A DNA stretch of 15,304 nt, taken from SIG603 sp963611165 (GTDB lineage Bacteria; Bacillota; Clostridia; Oscillospirales; Acutalibacteraceae). Location: positions 1 through 15,304 of the forward strand of contig CAVDQG010000049.1 of the NCBI GenBank assembly GCA_963611165.1, given 5' to 3'. The notes below the pieces were generated by a model. The model was not told where the DNA came from. It worked only from the letters and a program-made list of their open reading frames with translations, and did not search any database. The position numbers and the translations under genes are program-made. Of the stretch, positions 1 to 7,515 are shown in pieces (position 1 is the first letter of the stretch; the number at the start of each line of letters is the position of its first letter).

Positions 1-2
1 CA

Positions 3-371
3 AGTGATGCGGCTTATAAAGCTGCAACTGGCGCCGTAACCAAGTATACAAAAAAGCAAGCGAAAGCTGATAAGGCTCAATATAAAGCCGACAAAAAGAA
101 ATATTCTTTCTTTTCTACGAAGAAAAGCTACGAAAGAGCCCAGTACAAAGCAGATAAAGCCCAATTTAGAGCCGATAAATATAAATATCGAGCCAAACAG
201 CAAGAGTCAAAATCGATTGACGCAAAGGCTAAAAACCTTAAAGCGAAGAAAAAATATGATAAATGGGTCAATAAAATGAACAAGGTGTTTACGTCAGACC
301 TTATGAGCTCCGTCGATTCTGCTGCAATCACAAACGCCAAAGAATACATTAAAAATTATAGTGGCGAATAA
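3..371 (+). CDS. C-terminal part of a Lys/Ala-rich phage protein (left end missing)
   Basis: An open frame runs from the window edge to TAA at 369-371, giving 122 residues without a start. The visible part is extremely rich in Lys, Ala, Tyr and Asp and carries imperfect helical repeats of the type YKADKAQ/FRADKYKY between about residues 20 and 65, so it is probably a long basic alpha helix or coiled coil. The end is less charged (NAKEYIKNYSGE). The stop lies 12 bases before the portal start, so the gene belongs to the same operon. Genes in this place, between terminase and portal, often encode accessory head or DNA-packaging proteins. The basic helical tail recalls phage proteins whose N-terminus carries a GxKGxKWGVR-type motif, but that part is outside the window, so this is only a guess. 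Function unknown. Confidence 0.75.
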   Translation, partial: SDAAYKAATGAVTKYTKKQAKADKAQYKADKKKYSFFSTKKSYERAQYKADKAQFRADKYKYRAKQQESKSIDAKAKNLKAKKKYDKWVNKMNKVFTSDLMSSVDSAAITNAKEYIKNYSGE

Positions 372-383
372 AAGAGGAGGTGA

Positions 384-1649
384 ATGTTTACGACTCAAAC
401 CATTACCTCTAGATTCAAACATGCATGGAATGCGTTTAAAGGGGAGAGCTTAATCGATTACCGAGATTTAGGTGTAAGCTACTCTTACCGAGCAGATCGA
501 CCTCGACTAACCAGAGGCAATGAAAGATCAATTGTTACCTCTGTTTACAACCGAATAGCGTTGGATGTAGCCGCCCTATCTATTCAGCATGTGAGATTGG
601 ATAAGAATGGGCGATTTTTGTCTGCTATTGACGATGGCTTAAATAATTGTCTTACACTCGAAGCCAACACAGACCAAACGGCTCGCTCGTTTATTCAGGA
701 TATTGTTATCTCAATGTTCGATGAAGGATGTGTGGCAATTGTGCCCGTTGACACGACGACCGACCCAAATGTGTCGGGATCATACGACATTCTGAGTATG
801 AGAGCTGGAAAAATACTGGACTGGTATCCTAAATACATTCGGGTTAGGGTTTACAACGAACAGACAGGACGAAAAGAAGATATTATCGTTCCAAAGAGTG
901 CGGTTGCCATCGTAGAAAATCCGCTATATGCGGTAATCAATGAACCGAACTCGACAATGCAACGACTTATCAGAAAACTTAATTTGCTGGACATCATCGA
1001 CGAGCAAAGCGGAGCAGGAAAACTGGATTTAATTATTCAGTTACCTTATGTTATTAAAACAGAGGCTAGGCGAAGAGAAGCAGAGAACAGGCGTAAAGAC
1101 ATAGAAAATCAGCTTTCGGGGACCAAATATGGCATAGCCTATACAGATGGAACTGAGCGCATCACACAGCTTAATCGCTCTGTTAACAATAATCTAATGT
1201 CTCAGATTGAATACCTAACGAGCATGCTATATAGCCAGTTAGGAATAACTCAGAGTATATTGGACGGTACAGCAGACGAGAAAACTGTGCTTAACTATAA
1301 CAATCGAACCATTGAACCGATTATTTCAGCCATAGTCGATGAGATGAAACGAAAGTTTCTAACGAAAACCGCAAGGTCTCAGATGCAGTCGATCATGTTC
1401 TTTAAGGACCCATTCAAGTTGGTTCCGGTAAATGAAATAGCGGAAATAGCAGACAAGTTTACCAGAAACGAAATAATGACATCTAACGAGATACGCCAGA
1501 TAGTCGGTATGAAACCTGCAGATGCGCCCGGAGCAGACGAACTGAGGAATAAGAACTTAAGTTCGCCAAATACGGGAGCAGAAGAAACATCCGTTAATCT
1601 TACCAAAACTGGCGATAATTTAGAAAAGGAGAAAAATCAAAATGAGTAA
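384..1649 (+). CDS. Phage portal protein, HK97/SPP1-like siphovirus type
   Basis: 421 residues, a normal length for an HK97-family portal. Twelve copies of such a protein form the ring at the capsid vertex through which DNA is packaged and ejected and to which the tail connector binds. Family-like features are the N-terminal segment with SIVTSVYNRIALDVAALSI at about residues 50-68, the central helical region, and the C-terminal pattern SQLGITQSILDGTADEK then NNRTIEPI at about 286-315, matching the 'lgvp..il.g' and 'nrti.P' region of portals. The C-terminal 40 residues are polar and probably disordered. GAGGAGG at 374-380 lies only 3 bases before the ATG, rather close, but no better in-frame start is visible. 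The gene overlaps the next by 8 bases (ATGAGTAA), which suggests translational coupling. Assignment from sequence pattern and context. Confidence 0.9.
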   Translation: MFTTQTITSRFKHAWNAFKGESLIDYRDLGVSYSYRADRPRLTRGNERSIVTSVYNRIALDVAALSIQHVRLDKNGRFLSAIDDGLNNCLTLEANTDQTARSFIQDIVISMFDEGCVAIVPVDTTTDPNVSGSYDILSMRAGKILDWYPKYIRVRVYNEQTGRKEDIIVPKSAVAIVENPLYAVINEPNSTMQRLIRKLNLLDIIDEQSGAGKLDLIIQLPYVIKTEARRREAENRRKDIENQLSGTKYGIAYTDGTERITQLNRSVNNNLMSQIEYLTSMLYSQLGITQSILDGTADEKTVLNYNNRTIEPIISAIVDEMKRKFLTKTARSQMQSIMFFKDPFKLVPVNEIAEIADKFTRNEIMTSNEIRQIVGMKPADAPGADELRNKNLSSPNTGAEETSVNLTKTGDNLEKEKNQNE

Positions 1650-3450
1650 ATCTTACTCGGTAGAAAACTGTGATTTCCGCGGTTGGGCTACCAGAAACAA
1701 TTTAAGATGCTCTGACGGAAGAGTTATCCGCAGAGACGCGTTCAAGGATAATGATGGCGTTAAGGTTCCGCTTGTTTGGAATCATCAGCATAATAGCCCT
1801 CGAGATGTTCTTGGACATGCGTGGCTTGAAAATCGTGAAGAAGGCGTATATGCTTACGGCTATCTAAACGATACGACAGATGGCGAGATTGCCAAGACCT
1901 TGATAAAGCACGGTGATATTTGTGCTCTTTCGATTTACGCAAACCAGCTACAGCAGACTCCGGGTCTTGATGTTCTTCATGGAAACATCTGTGAGGTTAG
2001 CCTAGTTCACAAGGGCGCAAATCCAGGAGCATTTATCGATTCGATGTTGGAACATTCAGACGGTTCTGATGACGAGGCGATAATTTATACCGGCATGCCG
2101 CTCTATCTAAGCCATGCTGACACTAACAAAGGTAAAGAAAGTACTGAAGAAGATGACAATGAAGACGAAACTGTCGCAGATGTTATCGAAACGATGACCG
2201 AGAAACAGAAAAAAGTTATGTATGCTCTAATAGGCAAAGCTCTTGAAGACTCTGGCGACGAGTCTGATGATGAATCTGAAACAGAAGAGGAGAAAGAAAA
2301 CAACATGAAACACAATGTATTTGACAACGACTATCAGACCCCAAACAATGTATTGAGCCACGCTGATCAGGCTGACATTCTTACGATGGCTAAGACTAAC
2401 AGCGTAGGTAGCCTTCGTACAGCAATGGACATCTTTGCTGACAATAATCCGGACAGTGTCCTTGCCCATGGAATTGACAACATCGATACTTTATTCCCAG
2501 ATTATCAGGATGTGCGACCCGGTGCCCCCGAGCTCCTTACAACAGATCAGGGCTGGGTTAATGAAGTTTTAAAGAAGGTACACAAGAGCCCAATTTCCAG
2601 AATCCGCACTCGTCAGGCAGATATTAGAAACATTGAAAATCTCAGAGCAAAAGGCTACAAGAAGGGCGCTCAGAAGACATATATCGGTAATATTTCGCTT
2701 GTGCACAGAACAACAGATCCTCAGACCGTTTATGTTAAGAGCAAGCTTGATCGTGATGATATCATTGATATTCAGGATTTCGATGTCGTTAACTATCTTT
2801 ACAGCATTGATAGAATGAATCTCAATGAGGAGCTTGCAACAGCTATCATGATAGGTGACGGCAGAACTGTAGGCACGGAGGGAAAAATTGCTGAGGACAA
2901 GATTCGTCCGATTTGGCTTGATGATGAGCTCTATACAATTCATGCAGATGTTGATATTGAGGGCATGAAGACCGCTCTTCAGGGAACCAACACCTCAGCA
3001 AACTTTGGAGATAACTATGTCTATGCGGAAGCAGTGATTCAGTCTCTGCTTTATGCTCGTGAGAAGTACAAGGGTTCAGGCACACCTGATTTCTATTGTA
3101 CTCCGCACCTTGTAAATGTAATGCTTCTTGCTCGTGACCTCAACGGTCGTCGTATTTACGACAAGGTCAGCGATTTAGCTGCCGCTCTCAATGTTGGTCA
3201 GATTATTACAGCAGAGCAGTTCGAGGGTAAGAGCCGTACGACAACTGACGGAAAGACAAAGAAGCTTCTTGGTCTCATGGTTAATCTTGCTGACTATTCA
3301 CTTGGAGCTACAAAGGGCGGCGAGATTACTCACTTCACCGACTTCGACATCGACTTTAACCAGGAGAAGAGTCTTCTTGAGACCCGTTGCTCAGGTGCAA
3401 ACACTCGTGTTCTGTCTGCAATCGCTCTTGAGGAAGACACAACAGAGTAA
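1642..3450 (+). CDS. Fused HK97-type prohead protease and major capsid protein
   Basis: A single 602-residue frame holds two head proteins usually encoded separately. Residues 1-155 look like an S78-family prohead protease: a candidate catalytic His in WNHQHN (H48 or H50), a candidate Ser in CALSIYA (S97), and the strand ICEVSLVHKGANPGAFI at about 116-132. Residues 160-221 form a very acidic linker containing EKQKKVMYALIGKALEDSG, as seen at the end of stand-alone proteases of this type. From M222 onward the protein is an HK97-fold capsid: an N-terminal delta-domain-like segment, then the shell domain ending LSAIALEEDTTE. The protease normally cleaves the delta segment during maturation. The start has AAGGAG at 1626-1631, 10 bases upstream. 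The capsid part has its own internal start (see 2286-2307). Codons in the capsid half favour AAG for Lys, as expected for an abundant protein. Confidence 0.9.
   Translation: MSKSYSVENCDFRGWATRNNLRCSDGRVIRRDAFKDNDGVKVPLVWNHQHNSPRDVLGHAWLENREEGVYAYGYLNDTTDGEIAKTLIKHGDICALSIYANQLQQTPGLDVLHGNICEVSLVHKGANPGAFIDSMLEHSDGSDDEAIIYTGMPLYLSHADTNKGKESTEEDDNEDETVADVIETMTEKQKKVMYALIGKALEDSGDESDDESETEEEKENNMKHNVFDNDYQTPNNVLSHADQADILTMAKTNSVGSLRTAMDIFADNNPDSVLAHGIDNIDTLFPDYQDVRPGAPELLTTDQGWVNEVLKKVHKSPISRIRTRQADIRNIENLRAKGYKKGAQKTYIGNISLVHRTTDPQTVYVKSKLDRDDIIDIQDFDVVNYLYSIDRMNLNEELATAIMIGDGRTVGTEGKIAEDKIRPIWLDDELYTIHADVDIEGMKTALQGTNTSANFGDNYVYAEAVIQSLLYAREKYKGSGTPDFYCTPHLVNVMLLARDLNGRRIYDKVSDLAAALNVGQIITAEQFEGKSRTTTDGKTKKLLGLMVNLADYSLGATKGGEITHFTDFDIDFNQEKSLLETRCSGANTRVLSAIALEEDTTE
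2286..2307 (+). promoter_or_regulatory. Internal ribosome binding site and ATG for separate capsid synthesis
   Basis: Inside the fused protease-capsid frame, AGAGGAG at 2286-2292 lies 12 bases before an in-frame ATG at 2305. Translation from it would give a 381-residue protein starting MKHNVFDNDYQ, the size and N-terminus expected of a free-standing major capsid protein of this phage group. The site sits exactly at the boundary between the acidic protease linker and the capsid domain. Internal initiation would solve the stoichiometry problem, because a shell needs hundreds of capsid subunits and few protease copies. The motif is also explained by Glu-rich codons (GAA GAG GAG), so chance is possible; use of the site is inferred. 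Confidence 0.6.
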
Positions 3451-3479
3451 TAAAATCTAAGAAAGGATGAAAATTCAAA

Positions 3480-3803
3480 ATGGCAAAATTTTACGGAAAA
3501 ATCGGATATGCGATAACCGAAGAGTCCATTCCGGGTGTATGGACGGAGAAAGTCGTTGAAAAATTTTACTATGGTGACTTGCTTCGTAATACCAGAAGAA
3601 TCCAATCAGCAAGTCAAGTTAACGACAGCATAGATATTTCAAATGAGATTAGCATATTAGCAGACCCATATGCCAGAGAGAATTTTCATTCCATGAAATA
3701 TGCAGAGTTTATGGGTGCTAAATGGAAAATTACAAGCGTAGATGTTCAGTACCCAAGACTTATACTGACTGTTGGAGGGGTATACAATGGCGAGCAGGCT
3801 TGA
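3480..3803 (+). CDS. Small head-closure / head-tail connector-type protein
   Basis: 107 residues, preceded by AAAGGA at 3462-3467. It begins MAKFYGKIGYAITEES and contains YYGDLLRNTRRIQSA, DSIDISNEISILADPYA and FMGAKWKITSVDVQYPRLIL, a pattern I recognise as a conserved small protein found directly after the capsid gene in Clostridia siphoviruses. The mixed beta content and the position just downstream of the capsid fit a stopper or head-closure protein that seals the portal and receives the tail. It overlaps the next gene by 17 bases. The recognition as a phage family is good; the precise role is inferred from gene order. Confidence 0.7.
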   Translation: MAKFYGKIGYAITEESIPGVWTEKVVEKFYYGDLLRNTRRIQSASQVNDSIDISNEISILADPYARENFHSMKYAEFMGAKWKITSVDVQYPRLILTVGGVYNGEQA

Positions 3804-4092
3804 ATTGCAGACCCTTTTGGAAAAATTGATAGGGAATAGGAATGTATACTTTCAACCTCCAGAGTCGGTAAAAATGAAATACCCCGCTATTGTGTATGAG
3901 CTTAACGATATAGAGAACACTCATGCCGATAATGGGGTATATTCTTTTTACAAGCAGTACTCGGTAACAGTAATTGACACTAATCCGGATAGTACCTTTG
4001 TAAATCAAGTAGCTTCTTTGCCTACTTGCAGATTTGATAGATATTATGCAAGCGAGAATCTCAACCATTGGGTATTCTCGCTATATTTTTAA
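3787..4092 (+). CDS. Tail terminator / tail completion-like protein
   Basis: 101 residues starting MASRLELQTLLEKLIG. I chose ATG 3787 because GGAGGGG at 3774-3780 lies 6 bases upstream; an in-frame TTG at 3772 would put the binding site inside the gene. An N-terminal helix is followed by alternating strands (MKYPAIVYELNDIEN, KQYSVTVIDTNPDS) and a C-terminal YASENLNHWVFSLYF. The shape and position, between the head-closure gene and the tail tube gene, are those of a tail terminator, the ring protein that ends tube growth and docks the tail to the head. No adjacent gp10-type gene is present here; that gene lies at 9535, just before the tape measure. Confidence 0.65.
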   Translation: MASRLELQTLLEKLIGNRNVYFQPPESVKMKYPAIVYELNDIENTHADNGVYSFYKQYSVTVIDTNPDSTFVNQVASLPTCRFDRYYASENLNHWVFSLYF

Positions 4093-4108
4093 CTAAAGGA
4101 GAATTAAT

Positions 4109-4813
4109 ATGTCTAAGATTGTTTGGGATAAAACCGGAGAGCGCCTTTATGAAACCGGTTGTGATCGCGGAGTTCTTTATCCGATTCAGAGTGACGGCAC
4201 TTATAGTAAGGGAGTAGCGTGGAACGGTTTAACAGGCATCACAGAGAGCCCGTCTGGCGCCGAAGCATCGCCAATTTATGCCGATAATATTAAGTACGCA
4301 AACCTTATTTCAAATGAGGAATTTGGTGCGACAATTGAAGCTTATATGTATCCGGATGAATTTGCGGAATGTGATGGATCAGTTGAGATTCTTCCGGGAG
4401 TTTATGCAGGTCAGCAGTCTCGTAAAACTTTCGGTCTTGCTTATCGAACCGTTCTTGGTAATGATACAGATCTCAATGAGTATGGTTATAAGCTGCATCT
4501 TGTTTACGGTTGCCTCGCTGCTCCATCAGAAAAGAGTTACAGCACTATTAATGACAGCCCAGAGGCGGCAACACTTTCATGGGAAATTAGCACTACGCCA
4601 GTTTCCATCGACTCTACGATTGACGGTAAGAAACTCAAATCTACTTCTATTCTTACTTTTGATTCTACAAAGTTCAAAGCTCAGTTTATGACAAAGCTTG
4701 AAGAAATCCTTTACGGAAAGGATCCGACCGCAACAGATGGATCAGATGGTGTTGAGCCCCGCCTTCCACTTCCTGACGAAATCATTAAGCTTTTCCAGGA
4801 AGCCGGAGAATAA
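4109..4813 (+). CDS. Major tail tube protein
   Basis: 234 residues with AAAGGAGA at 4095-4102 upstream. It begins MSKIVWDKTGERLYETGCDRGVLYP and contains GVAWNGLTGITESPSGAE and EFGATIEAYMYPDEFAECDG, a pattern typical of tail tube proteins of Clostridia siphoviruses, where hexameric rings stack to form the tube. The middle carries the motif SRKTFGLAYRTVLGND. The C-terminus DEIIKLFQEAGE is acidic and helical. It lies between the tail terminator-like gene and the chaperone genes, the usual place, and is followed by a terminator-like hairpin, which fits a gene that must be expressed far more strongly than the genes after it. No Ig-like extension is present. Confidence 0.88.
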   Translation: MSKIVWDKTGERLYETGCDRGVLYPIQSDGTYSKGVAWNGLTGITESPSGAEASPIYADNIKYANLISNEEFGATIEAYMYPDEFAECDGSVEILPGVYAGQQSRKTFGLAYRTVLGNDTDLNEYGYKLHLVYGCLAAPSEKSYSTINDSPEAATLSWEISTTPVSIDSTIDGKKLKSTSILTFDSTKFKAQFMTKLEEILYGKDPTATDGSDGVEPRLPLPDEIIKLFQEAGE

Positions 4814-4831
4814 TAATTAGTAATTAAACAA

Positions 4832-4866
4832 GGAGCCGTTACTAATGCTGACGGCTCCACTTTTAG
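4832..4866 (+). terminator. Terminator-like hairpin after the tail tube gene
   Basis: GGAGCCGT at 4832-4839 and ACGGCTCC at 4851-4858 form a perfect 8-bp stem with an 11-base loop, followed by ACTTTTAGTTT. The U tract is interrupted, so it is probably a partial terminator or attenuator that lowers transcription into the chaperone genes. The left arm also contains an AAGGAG-type ribosome binding sequence (4830-4835), with a possible 16-codon leader frame starting at ATG 4845. Confidence 0.6.
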
Positions 4867-4887
4867 TTTATATGAAGGAGAAAACAA

Positions 4888-5283
4888 ATGATTAAGGAAA
4901 CTATTACATATACCGATCTTAACGGCGTCGAGAGAACTGAAGATTTTTACTTTGACCTGTCCAAGCCCGAGGTAGTAAGAATGCAGGCAAGCACAAAGGG
5001 TGGATATGATGTCCAGCTTAAGAGTGTTGCATCCGGCTCAAACGGCGCACTGATTATGGAATTTTTTGAAAATTTTCTTAAATCTGCATATGGCGAGAAG
5101 AGTGACGATGGCAGACGATTCATGAAGTCTGAGGAAATTTCAAGAGCATTTATGGAGACCCCTGCATATGAGGTACTGTTCGAGAAACTCGTAACAGATT
5201 CTACAGCCGCCGCTGAATTCGTTAATAAGGTCATGCGTGCTGATGCACTCAAGCAGTCATCCACACCAACAGTAGTAAAGTAA
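4888..5283 (+). CDS. Tail assembly chaperone (gpG / gp14-like)
   Basis: 131 residues, AAGGAG at 4875-4880, 7 bases before ATG. The N-terminus MIKETITYTDLNGVERTEDFYFDLSK followed by a helical body (FLKSAYGEKSDDGRRFMKS, AYEVLFEKLVTDSTAAAEFV) is the pattern of the small tail assembly chaperone of Firmicutes siphoviruses. These proteins coat the tape measure and help the tube assemble around it; they are not in the finished virion. In lambda-like phages a -1 frameshift joins this gene to the next one. Here no slippery heptamer is visible before the stop, and the next gene is in the same frame behind two stops with its own ribosome binding site, so the two appear to be made separately. Confidence 0.85.
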   Translation: MIKETITYTDLNGVERTEDFYFDLSKPEVVRMQASTKGGYDVQLKSVASGSNGALIMEFFENFLKSAYGEKSDDGRRFMKSEEISRAFMETPAYEVLFEKLVTDSTAAAEFVNKVMRADALKQSSTPTVVK

Positions 5284-5301
5284 AAACAAGGAGAATAAGG
5301 A

Positions 5302-5847
5302 ATGCTGAAAATTACAATTCCGGAAACGGAATTTTGGGACGAAATTCATGAGGAATTTGTCTATAAGAAAGAGCAGACTTTGCAGTTAGAGCATTCCTTA
5401 GTCTCTCTTTCAAAATGGGAAAGCAAATGGCACAAAGCTTTTCTAGGAAAGCAAGAAAAAACCAACGAAGAGATCCTTGACTATGTCAGATGCATGACTT
5501 TGACCCAGAATGTAGATCCCGAACTCTATACAAGGTTGTCTGCAGATAATTATTCCGCTATCAACGCTTATATCGAGGATCCAATGACCGCTACTACATT
5601 TTATGAGGATAAAAACCCTAGCCGAAATAAAGAAACTGTTACTTCGGAGCTTATATATTTCTGGATGATTTCCTATAACATACCTGTTGACATATGCCAA
5701 AAATGGCATTTGAACAGATTATTGACCTTAATTAAAGTTTGTAATGTAAAGAATGCACCTCCGAAAAAGAGAAGCAGACGAGAAATGCTGAATCGCCAGG
5801 CTGCCTTAAATGCGGCAAACAGAAAAAGATTCAGCTCGAAAGGATAA
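5302..5847 (+). CDS. Second tail assembly chaperone-type protein (gp15-like)
   Basis: 181 residues with AAGGAG at 5288-5293. The sequence begins MLKITIPETEFWDE and has LSLSKWESKWHKAF-like and EEILDYVRCMTLTQNVDPE segments, then NAYIEDPMTATTFY, and a basic C-terminal tail (PPKKRSRREMLNRQ). I recognise it as the conserved partner that follows the small chaperone in Clostridia siphoviruses; the position is equivalent to the gpGT or gp15 product. It probably helps fold or load the tape measure. Lys codons are 13 AAA to 4 AAG by hand count, like the portal and tape measure but unlike the lysin further on. In most related gene orders the next genes would be gp10-type or tape measure; here a fiber/lysis block intervenes. 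Confidence 0.75.
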   Translation: MLKITIPETEFWDEIHEEFVYKKEQTLQLEHSLVSLSKWESKWHKAFLGKQEKTNEEILDYVRCMTLTQNVDPELYTRLSADNYSAINAYIEDPMTATTFYEDKNPSRNKETVTSELIYFWMISYNIPVDICQKWHLNRLLTLIKVCNVKNAPPKKRSRREMLNRQAALNAANRKRFSSKG

Positions 5848-5854
5848 AAGAAAG

Positions 5855-7300
5855 ATGGCAATCAAGATATTCGTAGACCATCAGAAACTCACAGCGATTG
5901 ACAAACCTATCGCCTGGTCCGAATCGCAAGAATTTGTTAAATTTGAATTTGATTTCACTCCCGACTGGGATGATTTACTGATCTTCGCTCAATTTACTCA
6001 GGAGCAAGAAACATACAATGTGTATTTAAACGACGACAACACCGTCTATTTGCCCCAAGAAATTCAAAATGGTGCCGTTAAGCTTACCCTTTGTGGCACT
6101 AAAGGAAATGTAAAAGCCACTACAAGCTCTCTTGTTTTTATTATAAACCCTACACAACTTAAGGAAGACGGCTCATCCACCGTCATAACTCAGACCCTCT
6201 ACGAACAGCTTGTGAACCGTATCGAGTGGGGCGATGCACTCGGTATAGACCACATAGAGCAGACTTCAACCTCGACAGAAGACGAGGGCGAAAATGTAAT
6301 CACATTCTTTTTCACGGATGACACCGAAAAGACATTCACCATCCGCAACGGCTCTAAAGGCTCAAAAGGAGACAAAGGAGAGCAGGGCGAAAAGGGCGAA
6401 AAAGGTGAGCAAGGCATTCAGGGTGTTCAGGGCGAAAAAGGTGAAAAAGGCGACACAGGAGCACAGGGAGAGCGTGGAGAGCAAGGCTCAAAAGGCGACA
6501 AAGGTGATACAGGTGCTCAGGGTATTCAGGGTGAGAAAGGCGAAGACGGTCAAGACGGCATCTCACCGACTGTAAGCGTCAGCAAGACCGACAAGACAAC
6601 CACTATCGCTATCACCGACAAAGACGGCACAAAGACCGCAGAAATCAAAGACGGTTCGGACGGTGCTAAAGGTGAAAAGGGCGATAAGGGAGAGACTGGA
6701 GGCAAAGGAGCAGACGGAACAGACGGTTTTTCTCCTACCGTGTCAGTCTCTAAAGCAGACGGAGTGACAACCGTTACAATCACCGATAAGGACGGAGAGA
6801 AGACGGCGGAGATTAAGGACGGCGAAAGCAAGGGCTCAGACAGGTGGGTTGACGGAACGGGTGTTGGATCGGTTAGAATGAGCGGTGCGAGAACAGCAAG
6901 CGGTGACCACTCATGTGCAGAGGGGAGCTCAACCACTGCTTTAGGGTCATTCGCACACGCCGAGGGATGGTACTCCCACGCCCGAGGGATGGCGTCGCAT
7001 GCGGAGGGCACGGACTGCGTCGCAAGTGGCGCTCATTCCCACGTTGAGGGGCGAGGGTCTCTTGCGTACAGCATGTATCAGCATGCTCAGGGCATGTACA
7101 ACATTGCCGACACTGAGAACAAGTACGCTCACATCGTGGGCGGTGGAACATCCGACAGCAACCGAAAGAACATCCACACTCTCGACTGGGATGGAAACAC
7201 TTATTACAGCGGAGACGGTACTTTCACCGTTGACGGCACAGAGTATACTATAAGTCAGATAATCACAGCAATTAAAGCACTCGGAGGAACATTTGAATGA
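5855..7300 (+). CDS. Collagen-like tail fiber / appendage protein
   Basis: 481 residues; ATG 5855 is chosen because AAAGGA at 5839-5844 lies upstream, while an earlier in-frame ATG (5810) lies deep in the preceding gene without a binding site. Order of parts: residues 1-100 a beta-rich head domain (MAIKIFVDHQKL, FDFTPDWDDL), probably the virion attachment part; 166-235 about 23 Gly-X-Y triplets; 236-267 and 292-323 two copies of a 32-residue unit (SPTVSVSK..TITDKDG.KTAEIKDG) separated by a second short Gly-X-Y run; 350-416 repeats of the SHAEG/FAHAEG kind typical of trimeric beta-roll fibers; 440-481 a C-terminal DWDGNTYYSGDG segment. Such proteins form trimeric fibers that touch the host surface. 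It overlaps the holin by 4 bases (ATGA). Its place before the tape measure is unusual. Confidence 0.82.
   Translation: MAIKIFVDHQKLTAIDKPIAWSESQEFVKFEFDFTPDWDDLLIFAQFTQEQETYNVYLNDDNTVYLPQEIQNGAVKLTLCGTKGNVKATTSSLVFIINPTQLKEDGSSTVITQTLYEQLVNRIEWGDALGIDHIEQTSTSTEDEGENVITFFFTDDTEKTFTIRNGSKGSKGDKGEQGEKGEKGEQGIQGVQGEKGEKGDTGAQGERGEQGSKGDKGDTGAQGIQGEKGEDGQDGISPTVSVSKTDKTTTIAITDKDGTKTAEIKDGSDGAKGEKGDKGETGGKGADGTDGFSPTVSVSKADGVTTVTITDKDGEKTAEIKDGESKGSDRWVDGTGVGSVRMSGARTASGDHSCAEGSSTTALGSFAHAEGWYSHARGMASHAEGTDCVASGAHSHVEGRGSLAYSMYQHAQGMYNIADTENKYAHIVGGGTSDSNRKNIHTLDWDGNTYYSGDGTFTVDGTEYTISQIITAIKALGGTFE
6350..6823 (+). repeat. Collagen Gly-X-Y repeats and paired 32-residue units inside the fiber gene
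   Basis: 6350-6559 encodes about 23 consecutive Gly-X-Y triplets, mostly GEK, GDK, GAQ and GEQ. 6560-6655 and 6728-6823 encode two similar 32-residue units, separated by a second short collagen run (about 6656-6727). This coding repetition can change length by recombination. Confidence 0.85.
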
Positions 7301-7515
7301 AATCTTTAACAAATAAAAACTGGTGGTCGGCGGCACTCATCCGCTGTTTAAAGACAGTCGCACAGACGATGATAGCAACAATCGGTTGCAGTGCGGTGCT
7401 GTCTGAAATCGATTTTAGAGTGGTCTTATCCTCGGCAGTCGTGAGCGGACTTCTTTCCGTTCTCACTTCGATTGCAGGACTTCCCGAAGTAAGTGAGGAG
7501 ACGGAAGATGAATGA
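7297..7515 (+). CDS. Holin, r1t-like, two membrane segments
   Basis: 72 residues; GGAGG at 7283-7287, 9 bases before ATG, and ATGA overlap with the fiber gene. A short basic N-terminus (MKSLTNKNWW) is followed by two hydrophobic segments, about residues 11-35 (ALIRCLKTVAQTMIATIG) and 40-61 (VVLSSAVVSGLLSVLTSIAG), joined by a short turn, and an acidic end (EVSEETEDE). Length, topology and the pattern TVAQTxIATIGxSAVL fit the lactococcal phage r1t holin family. It would oligomerise in the cell membrane at the end of infection and let the muramidase encoded at 8536 reach the wall. It overlaps the next small gene by 8 bases. Confidence 0.82.
   Translation: MKSLTNKNWWSAALIRCLKTVAQTMIATIGCSAVLSEIDFRVVLSSAVVSGLLSVLTSIAGLPEVSEETEDE

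Noticed and set aside
5250..5310. Possible -1 programmed frameshift joining the two chaperones
   Set aside because: No slippery heptamer precedes the stop; the second gene is in the same frame behind two stops and has its own AAGGAG.
5810..5855. Earlier start for the fiber protein at ATG 5810
   Set aside because: It lies inside the preceding gene with no ribosome binding site; ATG 5855 has AAAGGA and a conserved-looking N-terminus.
6350..6823. Periodic repeats that could look like a CRISPR array
   Set aside because: The periodicity is 9-base codon triplets for Gly-X-Y and two duplicated coding units; there are no constant repeats with unique spacers.
6550..7011. 153-residue minus-strand frame rich in Ser, Pro and Val
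   Set aside because: It is the mirror of the repetitive fiber gene and has no independent support.
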